A stretch of 64,000 nt of DNA from Bacteroidota bacterium (GCA_017860295.1 JAFNAS010000004.1:1-64000), one strand, 5' to 3'. Numbered from the stretch's first letter, positions 37,696 to 47,213 are shown. Notes: generated by a model from the sequence alone, not told the origin. Made by a program: numbers and translations.

Positions 37696-39243
37696 TTAAT
37701 ATCTTAAACCGACCGTAAATGCAATGTTGCTATTATGCGTAGTCAGGCTTGCCGGTTGCATACTGGTCTGTATGGTATAAGGTTCATACGGATAAAAATG
37801 CTGTTTTTGATTGTTTAATACATACGCAATATCAAAATTCCAGTTCTGATACCGATATCCTATACCTGCAGTGAAATTTTGAGTATTGACATCTAATGAA
37901 TACTCACTGTCTGTACGAACTGAATTATTTGACAGCCAGCGATAGGCAGTCGACTTGGTAGCCGGCGATATATAATTATATCCCAAACGAATAGCAAGAC
38001 TGTTAGTGGCACGGAATTCTCCTCCTACCTTAAATGTATTCACACCTTTCAAATCTTCTTTTATATATTGGTTTTCGTTTTTGTAAGAAGAGCTCAATCC
38101 ATCATTATCTTTCAGTTTCATTGTCGTATAATCCTGATATTGATAATCGAAACTAATAATGCCAATTTTTCCAATTACACCCGCAATCCCGAATGTGAAC
38201 AAAGACGGAGTTTGAATTTTATACTTGCTGTAGCCCCCTTCGTCAGGAGTATATGCTATTCCTTTGATTGAAGCATTATTATTTCCGGCATCGTATGAAT
38301 TATAAGCTAATGAGGCATAATAATTATCAGTCATATTGTAAAAAGTCGGCGTGTGATACGAAAATCCCAATCTCAGAAAATCGGTTGGACGTACAATCAC
38401 ACCAAGTTTAACATCAAAGCCGGAACCGGTAGTATATATTTCATTTTGCAAGTTGAAGCTACCTCCAGCTGAAAATGTTTCCGAATAGTTACTAACTAAT
38501 GAATAATTAATACTTTGCCATCCTATCGAAGCCCCAAGGTATACAATATTAGAAAGATTGGCTCCGTAGCTCAGGCTATATTGGTCAATATAGCCTCGCT
38601 CTGTAAAGTCATACGAAGGCGAGACATTCCCTCCTAATGCAGAACTCCATTGGCCAGCATTACTGGTGCTTGGATTTATTAAATATGCACTATATGCTAA
38701 AGTAGGCAACCATGGGATGGTTTCAACTCCATATGGATCATAACTCTGAGTGCTTAGCAGATCGGATTCTGATAAACCTTCACTACGACTTGCAATATTA
38801 TCGGTCAGGGAACTAGATTGACTTCCTCCAGATAAACTACCACTACGATTAAACGATTTTAGGCGGTCAAAAGTAAAACTGAATGCAGAACTAAACTGAT
38901 CGTTTCCCGGGATAGTCTGTACAAGAGAGAAATTATTAAAATGAGCAAATACATTATTGTCATTACTACTAACCCCATTCCAAGAGGAACTAGTAGAACT
39001 ATTCAATAAATTGAGTGTGGCGGTTAACTCCGAACTACGATAAACACCCAATCCGGCAGGATTTAATGAAATGGAAGAAGCATCCCCTCCCAATGCTGTA
39101 AATGCCCCCCCCATACTCATATAGCGAGATGTCCCTTTTAGTTGTGTTTGTGAAACTTTTAGGGCATCAAATTCATCTTGTGCATGTAAGCCGGTAGTCA
39201 AACCCAACAACAAACCAAACGAAAGCAAACTTTTCTTAATCAT
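37696..39243 (-). CDS. FadL/OmpP1-like outer-membrane protein
   Basis: A 515-residue exported protein. Signal peptide MIKKSLLSFGLLLGLTTGLHA, then a mature start with DALKVSQTQLKGTSRYMSMGGAFTALGGDASSISLNPAGLG, the pattern of Bacteroidota OmpP1/FadL-like barrels in which the N-terminal segment plugs the pore. The rest shows regular alternating strands and ends with an aromatic-containing last strand (NIAFTVGLRY), as expected for insertion into the outer membrane. The cargo is probably a hydrophobic compound, but this is family inference. It is co-directional with the upstream gene, 63 bases away. Confidence 0.87.
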   Translation of the reverse strand: MIKKSLLSFGLLLGLTTGLHAQDEFDALKVSQTQLKGTSRYMSMGGAFTALGGDASSISLNPAGLGVYRSSELTATLNLLNSSTSSSWNGVSSNDNNVFAHFNNFSLVQTIPGNDQFSSAFSFTFDRLKSFNRSGSLSGGSQSSSLTDNIASRSEGLSESDLLSTQSYDPYGVETIPWLPTLAYSAYLINPSTSNAGQWSSALGGNVSPSYDFTERGYIDQYSLSYGANLSNIVYLGASIGWQSINYSLVSNYSETFSAGGSFNLQNEIYTTGSGFDVKLGVIVRPTDFLRLGFSYHTPTFYNMTDNYYASLAYNSYDAGNNNASIKGIAYTPDEGGYSKYKIQTPSLFTFGIAGVIGKIGIISFDYQYQDYTTMKLKDNDGLSSSYKNENQYIKEDLKGVNTFKVGGEFRATNSLAIRLGYNYISPATKSTAYRWLSNNSVRTDSEYSLDVNTQNFTAGIGYRYQNWNFDIAYVLNNQKQHFYPYEPYTIQTSMQPASLTTHNSNIAFTVGLRY

Positions 39244-39306
39244 AATATAATAGTTTGAATATTTGTGTCAACGTTTATATTTATTACCTCTGATTTTGTG
39301 CAGCCG

Positions 39307-40530
39307 TTAACGACGACCGCCCCCTCCACCTCCACCACGGGAGCCACCACCGGAATAACTTCCGCCTCCAGAGGAGGTACCACTACTTCCGCCAGAATAA
39401 CTTTGACGGCTACCTGATGAATAGGATGATGAATTGTTGTTATAGTTGGATGACGATCTTTCAGATGTCGAAGAGCTTGAACTTCTGGCATTATAATATG
39501 TGGAACTATTACTGTTATTATTTCTCGTCCCATTACTACGATTAGAGTATGTTGAAGATGGGATCGCAACCTCTTCCAAACTACGACGACTTCCATTATT
39601 GGAGTAACTACCATGTGTATTATATTGAGGCGTAGAATTAATTGAGCTAGAAGCAGATGAACGGCTTCCGCTTACATTATACCCCCTACTTGATAAGAAA
39701 TTATTCCAGAAGGCAGTGTTTTGTCGATTGCCTCGGGTACCAATCGTATTATTGCGAGACCCTGAGGTCGTGGAATTGAAAGCCGAACTTCTGCTTCCCG
39801 AAACCGAAGGTCTGGAATCGGCAACAGTACCACGACTACGACTCGAAAGATTCGCTATATTCCTTCTGCCTTCAGTAGTATAGGCATACGGTCTTGTTTT
39901 TCCAACATACAATCCACCGTAGTATCCACCCCAACCATAGTAAGGCCATCCTCCACTGTAATATCCGCCATAGTATGGATAATCCCAACCGAATTCCCAG
40001 CCATAATCCCAATCCCAAAAAGAACCGTACCAACTTGAATACCAAGGATAATACATGCTTCCCATATATCCATAAGGATAATGACGATATGCTCCGTAAG
40101 GCCATCCCCAACCGAAATTACTGTCATAAACATTTACCGTCCAATTGACATTGTCCAACGGATAAGTGCCGGCTTCATCATCACTGTTGATGAGTATGGT
40201 TCCATTTGGATTGTGAAAACGCTGAATTCTGCTGGCATACTCGCCATTAGACGCATCAACTTTGGAACTGTCAATGCGAGGCTCCTTATTATCACCGGAA
40301 TAATAAACAGTATCTCCATTGAGGTTTCTCACCACAACAATATCTTTGTCGCCTACTCTTGTCGACTCAATCTTGTACTGATTTTCGTTTTGCGCAGAAG
40401 TTTTTGTCTGCTTGATTTGTACCGGTTTATCTTTGTCAGATTTATAATAAAGGTCATCGTACAGATCTTGTCCAAATGCAAAAGCCGGAAGCAACATTAA
40501 TGCAGTTACGAAAAACGCTTTTGTTTTCAT
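39307..40530 (-). CDS. secreted Tyr/Trp/Gly-rich and Ser-rich low-complexity protein
   Basis: A 407-residue exported protein (signal MKTKAFFVTALMLLPAFAFG). Residues 20-130 form a beta-like domain. Residues 135-210 are an extreme Tyr/Trp/Gly-rich patch with repeated YYGG, YPYY and GWxY words. Residues 220-390 are Ser/Asn/Arg-rich, with many SRSS and NNSS words, and the end is a run of Gly ending in two Arg. No enzyme motif is present. Such composition suits a surface or matrix protein. It precedes the FadL-like gene in the same direction. Confidence 0.8.
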   Translation of the reverse strand: MKTKAFFVTALMLLPAFAFGQDLYDDLYYKSDKDKPVQIKQTKTSAQNENQYKIESTRVGDKDIVVVRNLNGDTVYYSGDNKEPRIDSSKVDASNGEYASRIQRFHNPNGTILINSDDEAGTYPLDNVNWTVNVYDSNFGWGWPYGAYRHYPYGYMGSMYYPWYSSWYGSFWDWDYGWEFGWDYPYYGGYYSGGWPYYGWGGYYGGLYVGKTRPYAYTTEGRRNIANLSSRSRGTVADSRPSVSGSRSSAFNSTTSGSRNNTIGTRGNRQNTAFWNNFLSSRGYNVSGSRSSASSSINSTPQYNTHGSYSNNGSRRSLEEVAIPSSTYSNRSNGTRNNNSNSSTYYNARSSSSSTSERSSSNYNNNSSSYSSGSRQSYSGGSSGTSSGGGSYSGGGSRGGGGGGGRR

Positions 40531-40640
40531 GATTGTATCTCCTTTTTCTTTAAGGGTGAAATTCTCTTTTATTGTTAGACGTAATATGGTTCTACAGGTT
40601 TAATCCTTAACAAGATTTCAATATAGAACGCTTACGGTCT

Positions 40641-40648
40641 CAAATTTA
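40641..40648 (-). promoter_or_regulatory. possible -7 box of the low-complexity protein gene
   Basis: TAAATTTG on the minus strand, 110 bases before the start; no -33 box seen. Confidence 0.35.
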
Positions 40649-40750
40649 TTATCTAAGTTTGTATACTTTTTTACTCAAGGCAAAGTTAAGCTAAATGGCC
40701 TGTGAATAATACGTTTTACTTGATATTTAACGAAAATAAACCAAACCGAA

Positions 40751-41590
40751 ATGGATTACATTGAACTGACATTATCTCTTAACAATTCGCGCGGTTTTGA
40801 GAATGATATTGTCTCAGCAACACTTGCCGAAATTGGCTTTGAGAGCTTTGTATATACGAATGACGGATTGAAAGCTTATTGTGCTGCATCGTTGTTCGAC
40901 GAAAAAGAATTGAACAACTGGAAAGTGTCTTTGCCTTGTAATATTGATGTTGAATATAACTTCGAATTGATACGAGACAAAAATTGGAATGAAGAATGGG
41001 AAAAACACTATTTTTCGCCGATTATTATTGGCAACGAATGCGTTATCCATAGCTCATTCCATACCAATGTCCCTAAAGCAAGATATGACATACTGATTGA
41101 TCCGAAGATGTCGTTCGGCACGGGTCATCACGAAACCACTAGCCTGATTATCGGAGAGTTGATAAAAATGAATGTGGCTGGAAAATCGCTGCTTGATATG
41201 GGATGCGGAACCGGCGTTTTGGCGATTTTGGCCGATATGAAGGGAGCCAAACCCATTACTGCCATCGATATTGACGAATGGGCCTACAAGAATACTGTTG
41301 AAAACATCCGATTGAACAGTTGTCCGGATATCAAGACTTTGAAAGGTGGAGCCGAATTATTGGACGGACAAAAATTCGATATTATTCTGGCCAACATCAA
41401 CCGCAACATTCTGCTCTCCGACATGAAACAGTATGCCGCTTGCCTCTCTACCGGAGGACTGCTGCTGATGAGCGGATTCTACAAAACCGATATGCCGGCC
41501 ATTGAATCGGAGGCGAATGAAAACGGGCTTACCTTCGTTAAATTTGAAGAAAAGAATAACTGGGTAACTACCGTATATGAAAAACGTTGA
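40751..41590 (+). CDS. prmA: ribosomal protein L11 methyltransferase
   Basis: A 279-residue SAM-dependent enzyme that trimethylates ribosomal protein L11. The N-terminal substrate-recognition domain (1-100) is followed by DPKMSFGTGHHETT and the SAM-binding motif LLDMGCGTGVLAI, then the NPPF-like catalytic ILANINRNIL. All are typical. It acts in the cytosol. It is followed after 82 bases by argF', with no terminator in between. Confidence 0.95.
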   Translation: MDYIELTLSLNNSRGFENDIVSATLAEIGFESFVYTNDGLKAYCAASLFDEKELNNWKVSLPCNIDVEYNFELIRDKNWNEEWEKHYFSPIIIGNECVIHSSFHTNVPKARYDILIDPKMSFGTGHHETTSLIIGELIKMNVAGKSLLDMGCGTGVLAILADMKGAKPITAIDIDEWAYKNTVENIRLNSCPDIKTLKGGAELLDGQKFDIILANINRNILLSDMKQYAACLSTGGLLLMSGFYKTDMPAIESEANENGLTFVKFEEKNNWVTTVYEKR

Positions 41591-41672
41591 GCTGTTCATT
41601 TGTTGAAGCATTGCGTGAATAATTTCATGCAATAACAAAACAATGAAACGATTACACAAATAAACACAGACT

Positions 41673-42626
41673 ATGAAGACTTATACAAACGTAAAAGATC
41701 TGGGCGACCTGAAAGCTGCGGTTGCCGAAGCGTTGGAAATAAAGAAAAATCGTTTTGGATATAAACATCTGGGTGAAAACAGAACATTGTTGATGGTATT
41801 CTTCAATTCGAGCCTGCGCACCCGTCTGAGCACGCAAAAGGCTGGAATGAATCTGGGTATGAACACCATTGTACTGGATGTGAATCAGGGAGCCTGGAAG
41901 CTGGAAACAGAACGTGGAGTCATTATGGATGGCGACAAAACCGAACATTTGCTGGAGGCCATTCCGGTGATGGGTTGCTATTGTGATCTTATCGGCGTGC
42001 GTTCATTCGCTCAATTTGAAAATAAGGAGTACGACTACAACGAAACCATTCTCAATCAGTTTATCCAATATTCCGGTCGTCCCGTGTTCAGCATGGAAGC
42101 AGCTACCGGCCATCCGTTGCAAGCTTTTGCCGATCTGATCACCATCGAAGAGTATAAAAAGATGCAACGTCCGAAAGTGGTGCTGACCTGGGCTCCTCAC
42201 CCCAAAGCATTGCCTCAGGCCGTTCCCAATTCTTTTGCCGACTTTATGAATGAAGCCAATGTCGATTTCGTGATTACTTATCCGCACGGTTACGAACTGG
42301 ATGAAAAATTCGTGCGCGGTGCCCGCGTAGAATACGATCAGAATAAAGCGCTGGCGGGTGCCGACTTCGTATATGCCAAAAACTGGGCGGCCTATACTGA
42401 TCCGAATTATGGGCAAATTCTGAGTAAAGATCGTGCATGGACCGTAAGTGCCGAGAAAATGGCACTGACGAACAATGCCTACTTTATGCACTGTCTGCCG
42501 GTGCGTCGTAACATGATTGTGACCGACGATGTGATTGAAAGCCCGCAATCGATTGTGATTCCCGAAGCTGCCAATCGCGAAATATCGGCTCAGGTAATAC
42601 TCAAACGTATGCTGGAAACCTTGTAA
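41673..42626 (+). CDS. argF': N-acylornithine carbamoyltransferase (N-succinyl or N-acetyl)
   Basis: A 317-residue transcarbamylase of the Bacteroidota/Xanthomonas type, which carbamoylates an acylated ornithine instead of free ornithine. The carbamoyl-phosphate loop is SSLRTRLS, and HPLQAFADL and HCLPVRRN are in place. At the position that decides acyl preference (residue 90, MDGDK-T-EHLLEA) this protein has Thr. From memory, Glu there marks acetylornithine enzymes and Pro marks the Bacteroides succinylornithine enzyme. Lack of Glu favours the succinyl substrate, but the Thr is unusual. argB follows after an IS remnant. Confidence 0.93.
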   Translation: MKTYTNVKDLGDLKAAVAEALEIKKNRFGYKHLGENRTLLMVFFNSSLRTRLSTQKAGMNLGMNTIVLDVNQGAWKLETERGVIMDGDKTEHLLEAIPVMGCYCDLIGVRSFAQFENKEYDYNETILNQFIQYSGRPVFSMEAATGHPLQAFADLITIEEYKKMQRPKVVLTWAPHPKALPQAVPNSFADFMNEANVDFVITYPHGYELDEKFVRGARVEYDQNKALAGADFVYAKNWAAYTDPNYGQILSKDRAWTVSAEKMALTNNAYFMHCLPVRRNMIVTDDVIESPQSIVIPEAANREISAQVILKRMLETL

Positions 42627-42635
42627 CTTATGCGA

Positions 42636-43260
42636 ATCAGTAGTTAGAAAATTAGAAAAATGAAAGCGATTGCCAGTTTGCCCAACAAATGGATTAGTAA
42701 TCCGGCAGTAGATCTTACTTTCATTGCTCTTTGGATTTTTGTTTTTTCATTCAGCCAGTTGAAAAAAGACTCAATAGGATCTGTCTGAGCTTAGAAACAG
42801 CACAAGAATATAAGTTTAAGTTATTGAAAGCTTTATTGCTTTGTTTGCTTTGTTCCCCTTGTTCCTTTATACCTTTGACGGGAGTAAGTATTTTCACATC
42901 TTATTTTTGTCTTCTTTCAAGGTTAAAGGATTATTTATCAGAGTATATTTTATCACCGAGAATAACTTTAGAATGGATAGAATCACCCCCATGATTGTTA
43001 AAATACAGTCAGGTCGTTATCTTGGGCAGGAGTAACCATTATGCTTTCAGGGAAAGAAATGGTTCCCTTACGCAGAGACGCCAAAGTATGAATCTTACAA
43101 CCGTAGTAATACATAGATGAACAATATCCTTTGGTAGTAATTTCAGTAGCAACTATACCAGTTCTGTTTTTACTGCCACAGGTAATCACAGGCATTGAAT
43201 CGATAATTGAAAACAAATAACTGATTAATAGAACTTTATTACAGGCTTAGAATCTTAGAG
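42636..43260 (-). mobile_element. remnant of an IS982-like insertion sequence
   Basis: The whole 697-base gap between argF' and argB is occupied by the decayed transposase. The left end lies about 18 bases past the argF' stop. I could not find paired terminal inverted repeats or a target duplication, in line with a truncated relic. Confidence 0.7.
42644..43249 (-). pseudogene. decayed IS982-like transposase (C-terminal part)
   Basis: The minus strand encodes recognisable IS982-type transposase pieces in order: an IIDSMPVITC opening (near 43200), KGYCSS and YYYGCKIHTLA, a segment ending VTPAQDNDLTVF (43001), then GDKIYSDK, LTPVKGIKEQGEQSK, and finally PIESFFNWLNEKTKIQRA through LLIHLLGKLAIAFI to a stop at 42644. 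The frame is broken by several in-frame TAA codons (after DLTVF, YSDK and ERRQK) and two shifts (at a GGGGG run near 42990 and near 42780). The N-terminal third is missing. It cannot be active. Confidence 0.85.
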
Positions 43261-43322
43261 TTTCGACTCCTGATTCGCATAAATAACAGTAAAGTATAAA
43301 TAACTCGTTGAAATATCAGAAA

Positions 43323-44129
43323 ATGTATAAAGCTAATCAAAGCGATACTTTAAATGCAAAACCCCGGTTGACGGTCGTAAAGGTAGGCGGTAAAATTGTA
43401 GAAGAGGAGGCCTCGCTAAAACAGCTTTTAAGCGATTTTGCGGCCATCGAAGGGTACAAAGTGTTGGTGCACGGTGGAGGACGCTCTGCTACGGCTATCG
43501 CGGCCAAACTGGGCATTGAGAGCGTAATGGTCAATGGCCGGCGTGTGACCGATGCCGAAACGTTGAAAGTGGTAACCATGGTCTACGGCGGTTTGGTCAA
43601 TAAAAACATCGTGGCACAGTTGCAGGCAATGGAGATCAACGCGCTCGGACTTACCGGCGCCGACATGAACTACATGCTTTCGGCCAAACGTCCGGTGGGC
43701 GAAGTGGATTACGGCTTTGTAGGCGACGTAAAATCGGTGAATGCCGGTTTGCTGGCCGATCTGATTGGCAAAGGAATCGTTCCCGTATTGGCTCCGCTTA
43801 CGCACGACAAACAGGGACATCTGCTTAATACCAATGCCGATACCATCGCCGGGGAAGCAGCCAAAGCGCTGGCTCGCTATTTCGACGTAACATTGGTCTA
43901 TTGCTTTGAAAAGAAGGGCGTTTTGCGCGACGAGCACGATGATGACAGCGTGATTGCCGAAATCAACAAAGAGGCGTTTGCTCAATATGTTACTGACGGA
44001 GTGATTCAGGGCGGGATGATTCCCAAATTAGAGAATGCTTTTCAGGCCATCGATGCCGGTGTCAGTCAGGTGATTATTACCAAAGCCGATGCCATCAATG
44101 GTAAAGCGGGCACGAAGGTAACGCTTTGA
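43323..44129 (+). CDS. argB: acetylglutamate kinase (acylglutamate kinase)
   Basis: A 268-residue kinase of arginine synthesis that phosphorylates N-acetyl- or N-succinylglutamate. Features are VVKVGGKIVEEE, the substrate loop VHGGGRSATAIA, VNGRRVTDAETL, and the ATP-side NTNADTIAGEAAKAL. I use the ATG at 43323; a TTG at 43308 would add five residues. It pairs functionally with argF', from which it is separated by the IS remnant, so the insertion probably split an ancestral arg cluster. Given the argF' type, the acyl group may be succinyl. Confidence 0.94.
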   Translation: MYKANQSDTLNAKPRLTVVKVGGKIVEEEASLKQLLSDFAAIEGYKVLVHGGGRSATAIAAKLGIESVMVNGRRVTDAETLKVVTMVYGGLVNKNIVAQLQAMEINALGLTGADMNYMLSAKRPVGEVDYGFVGDVKSVNAGLLADLIGKGIVPVLAPLTHDKQGHLLNTNADTIAGEAAKALARYFDVTLVYCFEKKGVLRDEHDDDSVIAEINKEAFAQYVTDGVIQGGMIPKLENAFQAIDAGVSQVIITKADAINGKAGTKVTL

Positions 44130-44153
44130 TTTGAAGAATATAAACCGACAAAA

Positions 44154-44214
44154 AACCATTAAGAAAGTAAGAAACTGGAAGTGATACTTCAATGCTCTTA
44201 CTTTCTTAATGGTT
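44154..44214. terminator. bidirectional terminator between argB and the TonB receptor
   Basis: A perfect 19-bp stem (44154-44172 with 44196-44214; AACCATTAAGAAAGTAAGA) separates the two convergent genes. A-rich and T-rich flanks suit either direction. Confidence 0.8.
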
Positions 44215-44236
44215 ATTAATCTCTAAGAGATATTCT

Positions 44237-46654
44237 CTACATGTTTATCGGAACTAGCAGTTTGATGCTAAAGTTTCGTCCCATGTTGTACACCCCGGTT
44301 CTACCCGTGACATTGTTCTCGTCCTCGTATTTAAGTCGGCTCAAATGGCTTTGATAGGCCACATCAGTCAAATTATTTCCCATCAGGTATAGCGAAAAAA
44401 GTGTGTGTCCTTTGTGCATAATATCCCCACCGACTCCGGCATAAAGCAATGAATATCCGGGTGTACGAGTTTCTGTTCCGTAAGCCGAATAAAAATGATT
44501 CTGGGCAAAATAATTTTCAACCCCAACATTAATATATCCGTTTTTTAGCACATCACCATGGCGAAAAATATCCAGACGCACATCAGCTCTCCATTTCGGA
44601 GCCGGAGTCATGGGTAAGTAACGCGTAGAATCAGGTTGATTGAGCTGAATAGAGTTGACATACGAAAAGCTGTTTTCGATATGAAGAAAATCGACAGGAT
44701 GGACATCCAGCATAAATTCGCCTCCCATAATGCGAGCTTTTCCCGATACAAATTTATACGTTTGATTACCGTCTGTAATTGAATCACCTCCAGCTACACT
44801 CGTCAGTTTATGAGCAAAAATATAGTTATTAATTCGGTTGACAAAAAGATCGACTTCGGCAGAAACATAGCGAGACGAATATCCCAATTGAAAATCAGCC
44901 TGTAAACTGGTTTCCGGTTTGAGCTGACTGTCTCCTATCTCGTAACGAACCGTTCCGTCATGTACTCCGTTTGAAGCTAGTTCACCGATATTAGGTGCTC
45001 TGAAACCTCTTGATAAATTGAATTTTGCATGAAAATCATTGGTTATTCTCCAGGCAGCTCCCAAGCTACCGGTTATTCCTCCGAAATTGTTGGTGAATGC
45101 CGAAAAACGATGATAAGCAGAAGGATTCGTTGCCGTCGTTTTTTCATCATTTTCATTCAGATAGAGGTCATCACCATGTTCATGACGGTTATCCAACCGC
45201 AAACCACCGCTGATATCAAACCTTCCCAATGTTTTGCTTGCAATGCCAAATACTCCGGCATCGAACAGATTATATTCAGGTACCAGAAATTCGGTTCCTT
45301 TGTTCATAGAATGTTGAAACATACCATTTACCCCAAATGAAGCCGACCAGCCGTTCTGTGGATGCAGCATATAATGAACATCATAATTTACAGTATTCAA
45401 CATAAAATAAAGTCCGTATTGATTGGGATTCAACACATCTTCAAATTCCTGACGACGATTTTGCTGAAAACCGATGGTGGTTTTCAGACTACCGTCTCCA
45501 ATGAAAATATTGTTGTTCCACACCAACTTGTAATGTTTTACCTGCTGATAGGGCATAGCGTGTTTATAACTGGTGTTGTCCGATGATGTAGCTAGTGTGC
45601 TACCTTCGGTATTAGCATTCAAGGCAACCGCTTTTACAAACTTTCCCGATGTCGAATCGCGTTCGCCTTCTACAATACCCGGGGTAAGCTGATACAAGCT
45701 AAAAGTAAGATGCGAATATCCCCATGATTTATTGAGTCCGATCAATCCGTTTAATGCATGTTCCTGAAAACGAGAATCATACACATAGCCATCATATTTA
45801 TTTTTATAATCATGGGCACGTTTATCGCTGTAACGTAAATCCCATACGAATCCGTTCTTATTACCAGCCAAATCGAGAGAGTATGCCATTAATCCATTAT
45901 TGGTCTGGTAGTTCGCAAAGAAATTACCCGCAATTTTACCTTCGGGCAACGTCGGTGCCGAAAAGAGGTTGATAACACCCGCCATTGCATCCGATCCGTA
46001 CATTAAACTTGCTGGTCCTTTCAATATCTCAGCTTTGTTAATAGACTGTTCATCAATTTCGATGCCATGCTCATCACCCCATTGTTGACCTTCCTGACGA
46101 ATGCCGTCATTTACAACTACTACCCGGTTATAACCGAGCCCCCGAATTACAGGTTTGGAAATGCCGCCGCCAGTCGTGATTTGAGAAATGCCTGGTTGGT
46201 TGGCCAGCGCATCCATCAGATTGGTTGATGCTACCCGCAAAAGATCGGTATGAGGAACAATGGAAATCGGAGTCGGTGTACGAATCAACTGTGTAGAACC
46301 GGCAGTGGCTGTTACCACTACTTCATCTATTTTTGCCGATGATTCGGACAGTGAAAAATTCTGTATAGAGCTGGAATGCAAATCAATATTTTGAATGATA
46401 GATTGATGTCCGATATAAGATACCTGCACGGTTAAGATTGCTTTAGGTAAATTGTTTATACGATAAGCGCCTTTATCATTGGTTATGGCGCCTGTTTTCA
46501 AGTCTGGAAAATAAACCGCTACCCCGATCAGCGGTTCACCGGTCGATTTGTCGGTAATGATTCCTTGCAATGACGATTGTGCTGCAGGAAGCGGTTCGGC
46601 AAACAGAAATGCCGGAATGAGATATAGAAAGATAAAGAGCATTTTTTTTTGCAT
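44237..46654 (-). CDS. TonB-dependent outer-membrane receptor
   Basis: An 805-residue receptor. Signal peptide MQKKMLFIFLYLIPAFLFA, then a carboxypeptidase-regulatory-like beta domain (about 27-105; LQGIITDKSTGEPLIGVAVYFP), a plug (about 115-230; RGLGYNRVVVVNDGIRQEGQQWGDEHGIEID) and a 22-stranded barrel to the C-terminal aromatic end. It imports a scarce ligand using ExbB-ExbD-TonB energy; those genes lie at 57.8-59.8 kb. The ligand cannot be read, but its plug and its Cys/His-rich small neighbour suggest a metal or metal complex. A longer reading to 46798 is rejected for lack of a signal peptide. Confidence 0.92.
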   Translation of the reverse strand: MQKKMLFIFLYLIPAFLFAEPLPAAQSSLQGIITDKSTGEPLIGVAVYFPDLKTGAITNDKGAYRINNLPKAILTVQVSYIGHQSIIQNIDLHSSSIQNFSLSESSAKIDEVVVTATAGSTQLIRTPTPISIVPHTDLLRVASTNLMDALANQPGISQITTGGGISKPVIRGLGYNRVVVVNDGIRQEGQQWGDEHGIEIDEQSINKAEILKGPASLMYGSDAMAGVINLFSAPTLPEGKIAGNFFANYQTNNGLMAYSLDLAGNKNGFVWDLRYSDKRAHDYKNKYDGYVYDSRFQEHALNGLIGLNKSWGYSHLTFSLYQLTPGIVEGERDSTSGKFVKAVALNANTEGSTLATSSDNTSYKHAMPYQQVKHYKLVWNNNIFIGDGSLKTTIGFQQNRRQEFEDVLNPNQYGLYFMLNTVNYDVHYMLHPQNGWSASFGVNGMFQHSMNKGTEFLVPEYNLFDAGVFGIASKTLGRFDISGGLRLDNRHEHGDDLYLNENDEKTTATNPSAYHRFSAFTNNFGGITGSLGAAWRITNDFHAKFNLSRGFRAPNIGELASNGVHDGTVRYEIGDSQLKPETSLQADFQLGYSSRYVSAEVDLFVNRINNYIFAHKLTSVAGGDSITDGNQTYKFVSGKARIMGGEFMLDVHPVDFLHIENSFSYVNSIQLNQPDSTRYLPMTPAPKWRADVRLDIFRHGDVLKNGYINVGVENYFAQNHFYSAYGTETRTPGYSLLYAGVGGDIMHKGHTLFSLYLMGNNLTDVAYQSHLSRLKYEDENNVTGRTGVYNMGRNFSIKLLVPINM

Positions 46655-46855
46655 AATAAATTGTATTTGAAGTAATAATAAAATAAGTGGCATATTGCGT
46701 TGATGACAATTGTTGCTGTCATAAAATAAGAGATACTCAAAACGAATATTTACTTGTGCTTTGATGTCAGTATACAATATACCTATTATTCTGCCCAAAA
46801 GGCAGTAATGAAGGAAATTCCTGATTTTAACAAAAAGGAAAGTAATAAAAAGAGG

Positions 46856-47188
46856 TTAGACCACAGGAGGTGCGCGAAGCAGAAACAAATAAGCGACCTG
46901 TTTGATAGGAGCTTCTGCTAAACAAAAAAGGCGTTCGGTATAAACGAAAGGCATTACATCGGGCAACACCTTTAACGAATGGAGAATTACAGGAAAGAAA
47001 TCGAACGAACAGATCAGACAACTATCGGTCTGACCTGTAGAAATAACTACCTGTCCTTCTACGACAGAAATGCCCAAATAATCGTGAGGAATCAATACGC
47101 AGTGTACCGACTTCACCATCAGTGTGCCGGTGGCAAGCATCAAAAGAAACGATGCTATCAGTGTGCGTAATGTATTGCGTCTACTCAT
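46856..47188 (-). CDS. small membrane/periplasmic protein with Cys and His pairs
   Basis: A 110-residue protein with a signal-anchor (MSRRNTLRTLIASFLLMLATGTLM) and a short mature part containing HCVLIPHDY and SCLICSFDFF, i.e. Cys and His positions that could bind a metal. The family is unknown to me. The ATG at 47188 is chosen because a TACCTTTG -7 box (47206-47213) lies just upstream. It precedes the TonB receptor by 201 bases on the same strand. Together they look like a small metal-uptake locus. Confidence 0.65.
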   Translation of the reverse strand: MSRRNTLRTLIASFLLMLATGTLMVKSVHCVLIPHDYLGISVVEGQVVISTGQTDSCLICSFDFFPVILHSLKVLPDVMPFVYTERLFCLAEAPIKQVAYLFLLRAPPVV

Positions 47189-47205
47189 AGAGGATTTATC
47201 GATTG

Positions 47206-47213
47206 CAAAGGTA
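47206..47213 (-). promoter_or_regulatory. -7 box of the small Cys/His protein and TonB receptor
   Basis: TACCTTTG on the minus strand, 17 bases before the ATG at 47188. No -33 box, so an activator may be needed. Confidence 0.55.

Noticed and set aside
42731-43035. Plus-strand frames of 64-87 codons between argF' and argB
   Set aside because: They are antisense to the decayed IS982-like transposase, whose motifs are read on the minus strand.
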